10,809 nt of DNA from an uncultured Ignavibacteriales bacterium (GCA_913053915.1 CAJXGP010000025.1:1-10809); one strand, 5' to 3'; shown: positions 1 through 7,957, numbered from the stretch's first letter. Translations and numbers: made by a program. The notes: generated by a model from the letters alone, not told the origin.

Positions 1-576
1 GGTAATATGCCTATTTTTATCGGTTTGGTTGAAGGGGAAAGTAAATCGGAACAAAAGAAAATTGCTTTCAAATCTGTAACCATTGCATTCATAATTGTGG
101 CCGCTTTCTCAATATTCGGTGGGATTATATTTAAAGCTTTCGGAATTACTTTACCTTCTTTTCAAATTGGTGGTGGAATACTTATTTTTTTAGTAGGTTA
201 TCAACTATTACATGGAAAGGAATCGGCAATGCATCATCCTCCCACAGGTGAAAACGATAAAGAGGTCGGTTATAATGAGGATGTAGCCATTTCACCTTTA
301 GCCATTCCAATTCTAGCAGGGCCTGGTACAATTTCTACCGCAATGAATTTCGTGGGTCAAAATTCATCCGTTCTAAATATGGCAATAGTACTAATTGTAT
401 TTGCTATAATGTGTGTAATTACATATTTCTTATTCATTATGAGTGATAAAATAGTTACTTTTTTTAAAAAAGGTGTCATAAAAGTAATTACTAGACTAAT
501 GGGTTTAATCATTACCATAATTTCAGTACAAATGGTTATTGAAGGAATAAATAATGCTATAAAAATGATGAAATAA
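1..576 (+). CDS. MarC family integral membrane protein (5' end outside window)
   Basis: The reading frame is open from base 1 and codes G-N-M-P-I-F-I before any stop. The ATG at position 7 is therefore the internal Met of the conserved 'GNMPIF' segment of MarC proteins, not the start; roughly 10-25 N-terminal residues lie outside the window. The visible 191 codons show about five hydrophobic membrane segments, a charged loop near the middle (around HHPPTGENDKE), and the family signature 'PLAIPILAGPGTIS' with its Pro/Gly-rich turn. The C-terminus (VQMVIEGI) is also typical. The family comprises inner-membrane proteins of about 200-220 residues with no settled function. E. coli MarC was once linked to multiple antibiotic resistance, but that link was later withdrawn. 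The gene converges on rsmD across a 389-base gap. The family assignment is firm; the substrate is unknown. Confidence 0.9.
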   Translation, partial: GNMPIFIGLVEGESKSEQKKIAFKSVTIAFIIVAAFSIFGGIIFKAFGITLPSFQIGGGILIFLVGYQLLHGKESAMHHPPTGENDKEVGYNEDVAISPLAIPILAGPGTISTAMNFVGQNSSVLNMAIVLIVFAIMCVITYFLFIMSDKIVTFFKKGVIKVITRLMGLIITIISVQMVIEGINNAIKMMK

Positions 577-965
577 TGCAAATTTAATGTAGGAAGAGGT
601 TTCTGATTCTATCAATATATTCATGAATTTAACCTGAAAAATATTTTCACTTATTGTTCTAATCTATTGTTTTTGTTTATTTCAAATTAGGTTCTGAATT
701 GCTAACGGTGAGATAATACGAATTATAAGATCCAAATTAAGTCTGTTTTAGTTTTGAGACTGTCTTATAAAAAATGGCTCTATTCTAAATATCAGAACTC
801 CTGACCCATAGTTAAAAAAACAATGAAAAACAGTATATTCACAAATTTAGTTCGTTAATAAAAATGTCGTAATCTTGGGGTAGAATAATAATTTTAATTG
901 ATAATAGGTAGTAAAATAGATGATTTTGAAATATAATTGCGATACACCGGAAAAACCGAGACAGT
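577..965. other. Intergenic region between convergent genes
   Basis: This is AT-rich DNA between the 3' ends of the MarC-family gene and rsmD, with no reading frame worth calling. An imperfect inverted repeat (928-940 with 973-983, one bulged base, loop of about 32) spans the end of rsmD. It could fold in either transcript but has no U-tract, so I do not call it a terminator. Near 757-766 is GAGACTGTCT, a sequence reminiscent of some insertion-sequence ends, but no partner end or transposase is nearby. No promoter or RNA gene is evident. Confidence 0.5.
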
Positions 966-1520
966 TTAATTTGCAATTATTTCATACAAACATGTATCAC
1001 CAATGATTTTAAAAGGAACAGCGTCAAAATTTTTTATATCGTTTTCCTTTGTTTGTATAGACCTTTCTATTATTAATCTGCCGGATTTTTTTAAATATTG
1101 ATTAGTTAGAAAATTATTAACTACAGCGTAGATATCGTTTTTAAAAAAGGGGGGATCGGCTAAAATTAAATCATAATTTATATGATTTGTGAATGTAGAA
1201 AATTTTACAGCAGACATTTTAAAAATATAGCATTGTTCTTCAATTTGTAAATTTCCAATATTTCCCTCTAAATTTTTATAGATAACAAAATTTTTTTCAA
1301 CAAAATGAATCTCCCAAGCACCGCGGCTAATACATTCAAAACCCAATGCACCTGAGCCTGCATAAATATCGAGAACCGTAAGATCGTTAAAATTTATTTT
1401 GTTGTTTAATATATTAAATAGCGTCTCTCTGACTCTGTTTGTTGTAGGTCTGATTAGATTGGATTTTGGAACATTTATCAAACGCCCCCCTAAATTACCG
1501 GATATAATTCGTAATTTCAT
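966..1520 (-). CDS. rsmD: 16S rRNA (guanine(966)-N(2))-methyltransferase RsmD
   Basis: The 184-residue protein has the complete RsmD pattern. The N-terminus contains 'RIISGNLGGR' (4-13) and 'RPTTNRVRETLFNIL' (24-38). S-adenosylmethionine motif I is 'VLDIYAGSGALG' (49-60). The catalytic motif IV is 'DPPF' (122-125), where the family has DPPY/F. The length matches the family (about 180-200). RsmD methylates the exocyclic amine of G966 in 16S rRNA in the small ribosomal subunit or its assembly intermediates. The ATG at 1520 is chosen because MKLRIISG is the usual family start. No clear Shine-Dalgarno site precedes it. The gene lies 34 bases downstream of the PilM-like gene on the same strand and may be the last gene of that transcript. 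In many bacteria rsmD neighbours coaD, which is not seen here. Confidence 0.95.
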   Translation of the reverse strand: MKLRIISGNLGGRLINVPKSNLIRPTTNRVRETLFNILNNKINFNDLTVLDIYAGSGALGFECISRGAWEIHFVEKNFVIYKNLEGNIGNLQIEEQCYIFKMSAVKFSTFTNHINYDLILADPPFFKNDIYAVVNNFLTNQYLKKSGRLIIERSIQTKENDIKNFDAVPFKIIGDTCLYEIIAN

Positions 1521-1554
1521 TTAATTTAACTAGAAAAGTAATGTTGAAAAAAAA

Positions 1555-2481
1555 CTAAGCAATTCTAAAGGCAATACCGGCTGCCGGAGCGAAAGAATTA
1601 TATCTTTCCGAATAGTATTTATTCCCAAATAAGTTCTGAACAGGTTTTATTTTTTCAAAAGGATTAAAATACACGAAATCAATTCCAATAATATCCTTCA
1701 AAGATTGAACGACCGCTTCAGAAGTTTCATCACCTGAAATAAAAGCGGTTTTAATTAAGCTTTTATTAATTTTAAGAAATTTTCCAGATTGTAATTCTTC
1801 AAGTAGAAAAGCAGGTATTTCTCCTGCATCATTAAGAGGGAAGTGCTTAAAGTAGATCGGTTTTCCATTAAACAAGAATATCAAAGACAAATGTTTATTA
1901 TTGAAGTAAACACTCAATACCAAGCCGTAACCCAATAATGAATTGCTAGAGGCTAGAGCGCGCTCCGATGCCAAATGGGGATGATCAACAAATCTTAATT
2001 TTAGATTATTTGCAGTACAAAAATTATTTATAATTTGTAAATATTTTCTCGGTAGTCCGATAACAAAAGTCGAATTCCATTCTAAAAACTCATTTTTCTC
2101 AATTTCGATGTACTGAATAACCAAATCCTGCACAGGGACATAAGGATAGAGAACGGAAAATTCCCATCTGAATTCTTCAAGTAAATCTTGATGAAGTAAA
2201 GAATTATCATAAGGTGCCTGCATGCAATGGAATAAGTCGAACGGTAGTGTAAACGAAACGAGGCGACTGTTTAATCGTTTTTTAATTAATAATTCATCGA
2301 AAGCACCCTGTAAAAGGGCGCTTATTTTTGTTCCTTTATCTTTTTCTAAATTAATCGGTTCATTAAAATAAGCCTCATCAACATTTTCAAGCAGATATTG
2401 ATTTTCTTGGAAGTTTATTTCTACTACCTGCAATTTTGAATTTGTTATGTTGAAACCGGCATGATTTTCAAACCTAGACAT
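1555..2481 (-). CDS. Divergent PilM-like (actin-fold) protein
   Basis: This 308-residue soluble protein resembles the type IV pilus assembly protein PilM. It has an opening strand-turn-strand (HAGFNITNSKLQVVEI, 7-22), a middle region of the form 'LLEEFRWEFSVLYPYVPVQDLVIQYIEI' split over 100-127, and a C-terminal 'NSFAPAAGIAFRIA' (295-308), the position where PilM proteins end in a Pro-Ala-x-Gly-x-Ala helix. PilM is a cytoplasmic actin-like ATPase-fold protein that links PilN and the inner-membrane platform of type IV pili and related secretion or uptake systems. The first phosphate loop is degenerate: the usual G-x-D-x-G reads G-F-N-I-T, so nucleotide binding may be altered or lost. It starts 10 bases after the stop of the small membrane protein gene, so the two are probably cotranscribed. 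No pilN, pilO or pilQ follows; rsmD does. The assignment is by overall pattern and is moderately sure. The alternative is an uncharacterised conserved protein. Confidence 0.6.
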   Translation of the reverse strand: MSRFENHAGFNITNSKLQVVEINFQENQYLLENVDEAYFNEPINLEKDKGTKISALLQGAFDELLIKKRLNSRLVSFTLPFDLFHCMQAPYDNSLLHQDLLEEFRWEFSVLYPYVPVQDLVIQYIEIEKNEFLEWNSTFVIGLPRKYLQIINNFCTANNLKLRFVDHPHLASERALASSNSLLGYGLVLSVYFNNKHLSLIFLFNGKPIYFKHFPLNDAGEIPAFLLEELQSGKFLKINKSLIKTAFISGDETSEAVVQSLKDIIGIDFVYFNPFEKIKPVQNLFGNKYYSERYNSFAPAAGIAFRIA

Positions 2482-2491
2482 TATCAGATAT

Positions 2492-3049
2492 TTACTCCCA
2501 AGAAGCAGAGTTCTTCTTTAACGGATTGCTAAGACTTCCAATTGAGCCAAATCCGTCAGGACCTTTTAAATAATATAAATTACCGGTTTTTTTAGTAGTA
2601 TCAATTCGTACTATTCGGCCAAACCTAGATACTACTGTATCTATTTTGGTAGTAGTGTCGATTTTTAAAATATACGGTGAATGTGACTTAGGTGAAAAAG
2701 CTAAGCTGTCAGGTGTAAATTTCCCGCTAGTTAAATTCAAAAAAGGATTTGTAGAACGTTGTGCTAAAGTATCATATCCATGTATAACACTATCAACCAT
2801 TGGGTCTGTTTTTACAAATTGAATAAGGCTATCGATATTATCGGTAAATTTATTATGTTTTTTATCCCAAAGAATTTCCGCCTGCTTTATATCCGTCATT
2901 CTAAGTCTAGATTCGGCTTTATAATACCTTTCAGCTTTCATCACGGCATTAGGGTTTATAATTGCAACTTTTACAAGTATGAAAACTAGGACCATAATTA
3001 TTGCATATAAAACAGTATGAACATACCATGGGTCAGATCTAGAAACCAT
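2492..3049 (-). CDS. Small single-pass membrane protein with pilin-like segment
   Basis: I do not recognise a named family for this 185-residue protein. A short N-terminus is followed by one strong hydrophobic segment (about 13-31), then an amphipathic, charged helix and a segment at 41-82 (RYYKAESRLRMTDIKQAEIL continuing WDKKHNKFTDNIDSLIQF). The latter resembles the helix-plus-'N-K-F-T-D-x-x-x-x-L' region of type II secretion pseudopilins and type IV pilins. The rest is Ser/Thr/Asp-rich with a short internal echo, KIDTT/KIDTV/RIDTT (129-152), and is probably extracytoplasmic beta structure. A classical prepilin peptidase site (G followed by F-T-L-I-E) is missing, so it is not a standard pilin. 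Lying between the ComEA-like and PilM-like genes, it may be an envelope component of the same system; this is inference. A strong GGAGG at 3054-3058 supports the start. Confidence 0.75.
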   Translation of the reverse strand: MVSRSDPWYVHTVLYAIIMVLVFILVKVAIINPNAVMKAERYYKAESRLRMTDIKQAEILWDKKHNKFTDNIDSLIQFVKTDPMVDSVIHGYDTLAQRSTNPFLNLTSGKFTPDSLAFSPKSHSPYILKIDTTTKIDTVVSRFGRIVRIDTTKKTGNLYYLKGPDGFGSIGSLSNPLKKNSASWE

Positions 3050-3053
3050 TTTT

Positions 3054-3058
3054 CCTCC
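3054..3058 (-). promoter_or_regulatory. Strong Shine-Dalgarno site for the small membrane protein gene
   Basis: On the minus strand this reads GGAGG, four bases before the ATG at 3049. It fixes the start of the 185-residue protein and is stronger than the sites seen for most genes in this window. Confidence 0.75.
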
Positions 3059-3080
3059 GAAGCTTAAAATTTTTTATTTA

Positions 3081-3581
3081 TTACTCAATATATAAATACT
3101 TTTTGATTTTATTAAATTTTGAATTACCGATTCCTTTAACTTTCATCAAATCTTTTAGGTTCTTAAATCCACCTAATTGTTTCCTTAGTCCTATAATTTT
3201 TTCAGCCGTTTTTCTCCCGATTCCCGGCAGTAATATTAATTCTTTTTGATCAGCTTTGTTAAGGTTTATACTTTCTTTAGAGGGTAATACCCTTGCTTTA
3301 TTGTTTCTAAAATTTGCTGTGTTAAAATCTAAAACTTCTTGCTTATAGTCAACTTTTTGAAGGTTAATTCCCGAATTCTTTTTGGGCAAAATATTATCCA
3401 ATCCGGAAGTTTCAAATAAGCTGTCTTCACGAGAGTACGTGAATGTTCTATTAATTTTATCCTGAGAATTATACTTTATTGATTTATAACCTAGCCCGAT
3501 AATTAGTGCCGATACTAGAAAAACTATTACTTTGAATTCGGTTTGGGTAAAACCAATTTTTTCGGATAATTTCTTCAGCAT
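3081..3581 (-). CDS. ComEA-like helix-hairpin-helix DNA-binding protein
   Basis: The protein has a short N-terminus, one membrane segment (about residues 17-32, KVIVFLVSALIIGLGY), a polar linker of about 70 residues, and a C-terminal tandem helix-hairpin-helix domain. The first hairpin includes 'INLNKADQKELILLPGIG' (105-122) followed by RKTAEKII. The second is 'LMKVKGIGNSKFNKIKKYL' (145-163). This is the ComEA layout: a membrane-anchored receptor binding double-stranded DNA outside the inner membrane during natural transformation. The frame can be opened at a TTG (3593), but the ATG at 3581 (166 residues) is preferred because the TTG adds only four residues and neither has a clear Shine-Dalgarno site. 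The linker is longer than in minimal Gram-negative ComEA proteins. It heads a block with a pilin-like and a PilM-like gene, consistent with DNA uptake. A role in DNA repair or attachment instead of uptake is possible. Confidence 0.85.
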   Translation of the reverse strand: MLKKLSEKIGFTQTEFKVIVFLVSALIIGLGYKSIKYNSQDKINRTFTYSREDSLFETSGLDNILPKKNSGINLQKVDYKQEVLDFNTANFRNNKARVLPSKESINLNKADQKELILLPGIGRKTAEKIIGLRKQLGGFKNLKDLMKVKGIGNSKFNKIKKYLYIE

Positions 3582-3747
3582 TAAAAATCTCAAATATTTT
3601 GTAAAATGGTTTAATTTTCGATAATTATATGCCCGGACTAAAATAGTTATTCATTTAGAACTACCGGTTTATCTTAAAAAGCATTGGCAATTAACTAATA
3701 TTTGATGAATATTATAGTTAAATCTTTGGATGATATACAAACCAATT

Positions 3748-3768
3748 TTTAAAAGTCCTCCTTTTAAA
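3748..3768 (-). terminator. Perfect hairpin after dnaJ, possible terminator
   Basis: A perfect 8-base-pair inverted repeat, TTTAAAAG / CTTTTAAA (3748-3755 with 3761-3768), has a five-base loop and lies 24 bases past the dnaJ stop. It is AT-rich and has only a short U-containing tail within its own arm, so termination would be weak. On the minus strand the loop and its flank read AGGAGGA, which looks like a ribosome binding site, but no gene starts just after it. It marks the likely boundary between the chaperone block and the ComEA-like block. Confidence 0.4.
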
Positions 3769-3792
3769 CTATACAAATTAACTGAACATTTC

Positions 3793-4944
3793 TTATAAAG
3801 TAAATTTTTTGAAGAAATTTTTCTCTTCTTTAGAACTCATACTTTTAAAGGAGGGCATTTCCGACAATTGTTTTAGTAATTCTTTCTCTTTGGAATTCAA
3901 TTTTTGAGGCACATCTATGTTAATTCTGATGATCTGATCACCTGTCCCACTGAAATTTAGATGTTTGATACCTTTATGCCTCATTTTCAACAATTTGTCC
4001 GAAGGAGTACCGGACTCAATTTTAAGCCTTGCTTTTCCATTCAAAGTAGGAACTTCAATTTCAGCACCCAAAGCAGCATTAGGAAAACTGATGTGTAAAT
4101 CATAGATAACATCATCGCCATCACGTGTAAAAAATTTATGGGGTATCTCGCTAAAAACAACAACTAAATCGCCTGTTTCGCCCTTATGTTTTCCGGCGTT
4201 CCCTTCATTATGTAAGGTCATGTAGCTTCCTTCACTTATGCCGGCAGGTACATTTACAGTTACTACTATTTCGGCCTGAATCCTTCCGTTACCCATACAT
4301 TTGCGGCAAGGCTTGTCAATAACCGTACCTTCACCATTACAATTATTGCAGGGAGTAATGTTTACGAATTGACCGAAAACCGAACGGGAAACAGTTTTTA
4401 ATTCACCTGAGCCATGGCATGCAGGGCATGTTTTGATTGAAGTTCCGTCATTTGCGCCGGTTCCATTACATTCATTACAAGTAACATATTTGTTAATTTT
4501 AATTATTTTAGAGACGCCTTCGGCAATTTCTTCCAAGGTTAGTTTCAAGTTTACTCTTAAATCCGAACCTCGTACACCTGTGCCTCTTCTCCTGGCTCTG
4601 TTACGTTGGGAAGTGCCGCCGAAAAAATCATCAAAAATTGATGCACCACCGAATATATCCGAAAAATGAGAGAAGATATCGTTAATATCGGAAAAGCCTT
4701 GCGAACCGAACCCGTTTCCACGTACCCCTTCATGACCAAAACGATCATATTTGGCTTTTTTTTCATCGTTGCTCAGGACTTCGTAGGCTTCGGCTGCTTC
4801 TTTAAATTTTTCTTCCGCTTCTTTATCATCCGGATTTCTGTCGGGGTGATACTGCATTGCTAGTTTTCGGTACGCCTTTTTAAGCTCTTCCTTTGTTGCG
4901 TTCCTTCCTACCCCTAAAACTTCATAGTAATCTCGTTTACTCAT
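3793..4944 (-). CDS. dnaJ: Chaperone protein DnaJ (type I Hsp40)
   Basis: The 383 residues hold all four parts of a type I DnaJ. The J domain has the essential HPD at 33-35. A Gly/Phe-rich linker lies at about 75-110. The zinc domain has four C-x-x-C-x-G-x-G repeats (CNECNGTG 156-163, CPACHGSG 173-180, CNNCNGEG 199-206, CRKCMGNG 213-220). The C-terminal substrate-binding domain has typical 'VPAGISEG' and 'GDLVV' segments. DnaJ delivers unfolded clients to DnaK and stimulates its ATPase in the cytoplasm. The length is normal. An insertion of basic residues (RNRARRR, 114-120) precedes the zinc domain. Only five bases separate the grpE stop from the ATG, so translation is probably coupled; a GAGG lies in the end of grpE, a little further upstream than usual. 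It is the last gene of the hrcA-grpE-dnaJ unit. Confidence 0.98.
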   Translation of the reverse strand: MSKRDYYEVLGVGRNATKEELKKAYRKLAMQYHPDRNPDDKEAEEKFKEAAEAYEVLSNDEKKAKYDRFGHEGVRGNGFGSQGFSDINDIFSHFSDIFGGASIFDDFFGGTSQRNRARRRGTGVRGSDLRVNLKLTLEEIAEGVSKIIKINKYVTCNECNGTGANDGTSIKTCPACHGSGELKTVSRSVFGQFVNITPCNNCNGEGTVIDKPCRKCMGNGRIQAEIVVTVNVPAGISEGSYMTLHNEGNAGKHKGETGDLVVVFSEIPHKFFTRDGDDVIYDLHISFPNAALGAEIEVPTLNGKARLKIESGTPSDKLLKMRHKGIKHLNFSGTGDQIIRINIDVPQKLNSKEKELLKQLSEMPSFKSMSSKEEKNFFKKFTL

Positions 4945-4949
4945 AGATA

Positions 4950-5648
4950 TTAGCTGTCCTCATTTCCATTTTTGTTAATATCATCCGAATTAATATTAAT
5001 CGTATCTTCTGCTTTTGCCTCGCTAACAATAACTTTAGTATGCCGGATAACTTTATCTTTATATAAATAACCTTTTTCAATTTCATCCAGAACCGTGTGT
5101 CCGGGTACACTATCATCTTTTCTCTGCATCATAGCTTCATGATAATCAACATCGAAATGCTTCCCGATAGATTCGATAACTTTAACACCTTGCTCTTCTA
5201 ATATTTTTTTCAGTTTATTATATACCATTCTAATTCCTTTTTTAACAGCATCAACATCTTTGGCGTTATCAATATGAGCCAAAGACCGTTCGAAATCATC
5301 AACAACGGGAAGAAGTTTTAATATAAATGTTTCTCCTGAATATTTTAATATATTCAATTGATCATTTTCGGTTCGTCTTTTGTAATTTTCAAATTCGGCT
5401 GCTTTTCTTAATAACTTATCTTTATAGTCGGCTATTTCCAATTCAAGTTCTTTTATCTTTTCATTTTTATTTTTTAAATCGTTCAGGAGTTTTTCCAATT
5501 CGTTTTGAATATCCTCTATCTCGTTTTGAAGAGTTTGCTTAACCTCTTCAACAGTGTCATTTATCCGATTGTCTAATTTATGTGTTCCGTTTCTCTTTGT
5601 CATTTCTTTCTCATTTTGTTTTTGTTCTTTTTTATCTTTTCTATTCAT
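4950..5648 (-). CDS. grpE: GrpE, nucleotide exchange factor for DnaK
   Basis: The 232-residue protein starts with a highly charged, disordered stretch of about 35 residues, followed by a long coiled coil (about 36-85, Leu/Ile heptads), then '[17 protein letters not shown]' (81-97), the helical bundle with '[12 protein letters not shown]' (112-123) and the C-terminal beta wing ('[13 protein letters not shown]', 162-174, and '[17 protein letters not shown]', 193-209). This is the full GrpE pattern. GrpE dimers release ADP from DnaK and act as a thermosensor in the Hsp70 cycle. It is slightly longer than E. coli GrpE because of the charged N-terminus. It lies 15 bases after hrcA, with a good AAGGAG ahead of its ATG that overlaps the hrcA stop, and 5 bases before dnaJ. 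Confidence 0.97.
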   Translation of the reverse strand: MNRKDKKEQKQNEKEMTKRNGTHKLDNRINDTVEEVKQTLQNEIEDIQNELEKLLNDLKNKNEKIKELELEIADYKDKLLRKAAEFENYKRRTENDQLNILKYSGETFILKLLPVVDDFERSLAHIDNAKDVDAVKKGIRMVYNKLKKILEEQGVKVIESIGKHFDVDYHEAMMQRKDDSVPGHTVLDEIEKGYLYKDKVIRHTKVIVSEAKAEDTININSDDINKNGNEDS

Positions 5649-5658
5649 AATTATACAA

Positions 5659-5664
5659 CTCCTT
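5659..5664 (-). promoter_or_regulatory. Shine-Dalgarno site of grpE at the hrcA stop
   Basis: The minus strand reads AAGGAG here, ten bases before the grpE ATG (5648), and the site touches the hrcA TAA at 5664-5666. It supports the chosen grpE start and translational linkage within the hrcA-grpE-dnaJ transcript. Confidence 0.7.
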
Positions 5665-6716
5665 TATTTTGTACTTTGGTTTATCAATACTTGAGATAGT
5701 GATTTAGCAACATAATCGACAATTGCAATTACCTTAGAATATTCCATTCTTTTAGGCCCAATTACAGCCAAGGTACCGTGAATGTCATCTTGTTTATACT
5801 CTTTACTAATAAAGCTATATTCGTTTAATTCCTTAAATTCATTTTCGCTTCCAATAGATATAAAAACCTGATCATTAGCGATACTCTCCGATTTTTCCAG
5901 AACATGAATAATTATTTCTTTATCCTCAATCAGCTCAATAATTCCTTGAAACTTTTGCGGATCTCCGAACTCCGGTTGGTTAAAAACATTTTTTGCGCCT
6001 TTGATAACAATTTTATCGGTCTGTGTAATATCTTTGAATATCTTATCTACCGAATTAACAAAAAGATGTATTAATGGTCTTTGTTCTTTTCTGATATCTT
6101 TAAATCTTTCACTAAAAGTTGCCCTGATTTCCTTAAACGTCAAACCGTTTAGTCGTTCATTCAATAAACGTTGAACCGAAGTAAATTGTGAATCTTTAAT
6201 GAAAGATTTGATTTCCAGAGTGATGGTTTTCACAAGCCCTGAATTTATACTAATAACAACTAAAATTTTAGTAGACGAAAGTCGAACAATTTGCATTTTA
6301 TTAAAAATAGCCGTATCAATTTTAGGATAGCTAACGCACGCAAGTTGTTTGGTTATATTGCTAAGCAAGGTAGAAGAAATATCGAGAAGTTCCTCCGTAT
6401 CGAGTTCCGCTTTTACCAGCTCTTTATTTATCATACCTTTTTCCAGCTCGCCTAGATGCATAATATCCTTCAATGAGTCTACATAGAAGCGATATCCTTT
6501 GTCGGTAGGTATTCTTCCTGCCGAGGTATGAGGATGATTAATATAGCCATACTCTTCCAAGTCAGCCATAATATTCCTCACCGTAGCGGCAGAAATACCT
6601 ATGTCATACTTTTTTGTGATATTTTTAGAACCAACGGGAGATGCAGTTAAAATAAACTGTTGAATTATATATCGAAGAATACTTTTCTCCCGTTTATTCA
6701 ATTCACCGTAATTCAT
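5664..6716 (-). CDS. hrcA: Heat-inducible transcription repressor HrcA
   Basis: The 350 residues match HrcA in length and layout. The N-terminal winged helix has 'KREKSILRYIIQQFI' (8-22), 'SPVGSKNI' (26-33), the recognition region 'ISAATVRNIMADLEEYGYI' (41-59) and the wing 'HTSAGRIPTDKGYRFYVD' (63-80). The remainder is the GAF-like dimerisation domain with 'SIGSENEF' and a C-terminal 'TLAVIGPKRMEYSKVIAIVD'. HrcA represses class I heat-shock genes by binding CIRCE operators; GroEL keeps it active. It is the first gene of the hrcA-grpE-dnaJ unit. I found no CIRCE sequence (TTAGCACTC-N9-GAGTGCTAA) upstream between 6717 and 7965, so local autoregulation through a canonical operator is not supported. 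There is no Shine-Dalgarno site before the ATG. Confidence 0.97.
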   Translation of the reverse strand: MNYGELNKREKSILRYIIQQFILTASPVGSKNITKKYDIGISAATVRNIMADLEEYGYINHPHTSAGRIPTDKGYRFYVDSLKDIMHLGELEKGMINKELVKAELDTEELLDISSTLLSNITKQLACVSYPKIDTAIFNKMQIVRLSSTKILVVISINSGLVKTITLEIKSFIKDSQFTSVQRLLNERLNGLTFKEIRATFSERFKDIRKEQRPLIHLFVNSVDKIFKDITQTDKIVIKGAKNVFNQPEFGDPQKFQGIIELIEDKEIIIHVLEKSESIANDQVFISIGSENEFKELNEYSFISKEYKQDDIHGTLAVIGPKRMEYSKVIAIVDYVAKSLSQVLINQSTK

Positions 6717-7304
6717 AATATTATTAATTTTAAAAATTTTTACTTTAAATATATTAAATATTTTACGAAAATTTCATTTTTTAATTTTCCATGATTTCTC
6801 ATAACTATCAAAACGGAATAAAGTTTCGTCTATTTTTAATGAAATAAAAGCTATTCGGTTTCAACACAATATGATGTGTAATCCTTAATATTGCATGAGA
6901 TTCAAAAAAGATACTTTTTTTTATATCTTGAAATTTAATAAAAATCAAATGATTCGACCCTAAAAAATTTTATTGTAAGCGAGAGAATTTAAATAACGCT
7001 CTAAATCCAATTATAAAAATTAGATTTTAATCTTTAATAAACAAACCTATTAAATTAAAAATGCATCAGTAACGTCTAAAAAAACTTATCAAAAGTCAAC
7101 CCCTTTTTTTATTTTTTCTAATAATTAATGACTCCACTCTAAAAAGTGAATGGAAATATTTGTAATAATAACAAATTTCAGCTAAAAAAATTTACTAAAT
7201 GGTAGGAAAATGTCCGTAAAAAACAATAAACGCTATTAAGAAAACCTTTTTAGATTTTACAATACATTGCCGAAAATCAATGGAAATTAATAGAAAATAG
7301 CTAA
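6717..7304. other. AT-rich intergenic DNA upstream of hrcA
   Basis: No gene is visible in these 588 bases. The promoter of the hrcA unit should lie here on the minus strand, but I cannot place one with confidence. A bulged AT-rich hairpin sits at about 6901-6932 (arms TTCAA..AAGATA and TATCTTGAA). A T-run follows CCCC at 7100-7117. I see no tRNA-like fold and no CIRCE operator. Confidence 0.45.
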
Positions 7305-7526
7305 GAATACAGGTTTTACGAAATTATCTTCCGTAACATAAAAGAAGAAGATTATCCGGTACAATACTCAAATACCGGGAATCGACCGAATGCATCCGGA
7401 AATATGATGTTATTATCAATGATATAGATACAGCGATATTCATGGACATATTTTGAACTTTTCAAGAATATTAATTTTGATCAATTTACTAAAAATAGTT
7501 CGAGTTCAAGCGAAAGATACGAACGA
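7305..7526 (+). pseudogene. Relic of a DUF772/IS1182-type transposase N-terminus
   Basis: One frame runs 74 codons from just after a TAA (7302-7304) to a TAA (7527-7529), broken only by a TAG at 7425-7427. Its translation begins 'EYRFYEIIFRNIKEEDYPVQ', goes on with 'YSNTGNRPNASGNMMLL', and after the stop reads 'SWTYFELFKNINFDQFTKN'. From memory this follows the N-terminal domain of DUF772 transposases: R-F-Y-E-x-I, then Y-S-x-x-x-x-R-P-x-x-P-V-N, then W-T-Y-x-E-L-F-x-x-I-x-F. The catalytic DDE part and the terminal repeats are not recognisable, and no start codon is credible, so this is an inactive fragment. The same frame continues to 7829 with two more stops (7527, 7620). What lies there I do not recognise; it may be the rest of the relic or a second decayed gene. 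The assignment needs a profile search. Confidence 0.45.
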
Positions 7527-7529
7527 TAA

Positions 7530-7957
7530 ACTATTGATAAGAGGATATTTCAAGATTCCGGTCTTTGCATGTACTCCGGCGGTTCCGGTAAATTCCGGGA
7601 GAATTTACAGATATATAGATGATTTAGAACACAACCTTGCTCAAGCGGGTTTTCTTTTTGTGAAAAAAGTCAAAGGGCGCTGTTTTTTACTAATAAAATT
7701 TCAAATATACTCTATATTTCTACCGGAAATATTTTAAGAAAAACCGTATTTGAATTTACAGATAATAATTTTTTTCATATTTTTTGGAGTGAACTTATTT
7801 ATGACTTATTAGATAATTTTTTATTTTAATTTTTCATGAGTCGTAACTAAAAAATTTATTTACAAACTTTCGAATTGTAAATATTAAAAAAATTCGAAGT
7901 TTTCACATTAGAGAAATTACTTTTTATAAGAGACTAATTCATCTTAAAATATTAATC
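7530..7957. other. Non-coding or decayed DNA before lysA
   Basis: Between the transposase-like relic and lysA there is no intact gene. Two plus-strand frames are partly open. One (about 7453-7737) has only a TTG to start from and no ribosome binding site. The other (to 7829) has in-frame stops at 7527 and 7620. The stretch 7560-7610, with several CCGG groups, is richer in G+C than its surroundings, which fits decayed coding DNA. The lysA promoter probably lies in 7830-7957, but no box is clear. Confidence 0.4.

Noticed and set aside
7..9. ATG at position 7 as start of the MarC-family gene
   Set aside because: The frame is open to base 1 and the preceding codons give Gly-Asn, completing the family's GNMPIF segment, so this Met is internal.
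757..785. GAGACTGTCTTATAAAA as an insertion-sequence end
   Set aside because: It resembles some terminal repeats, but there is no matching inverted end or transposase near it.
919..1005. 28-codon plus-strand frame overlapping the end of rsmD
   Set aside because: It is short, lacks a ribosome site and is antisense to a conserved gene.
2780..2989. Plus-strand 69-codon frame opposite the small membrane protein gene
   Set aside because: It has no ribosome site or known domain. The minus-strand gene has a strong Shine-Dalgarno site and sensible protein features.
3591..3593. TTG start for the ComEA-like gene
   Set aside because: It adds only four residues before an in-frame ATG at 3581 and has no supporting ribosome site.
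4433..4863. Plus- and minus-strand frames of 65-78 codons inside dnaJ
   Set aside because: They lie in other frames of a strongly conserved gene and show no domain of their own.
7453..7737. A 94-codon open frame on the plus strand
   Set aside because: It opens only with TTG, has no ribosome binding site, matches no family I know and overlaps the transposase-like relic in another frame. Part of it (about 7535-7670) could be old coding DNA, but I cannot support a gene.
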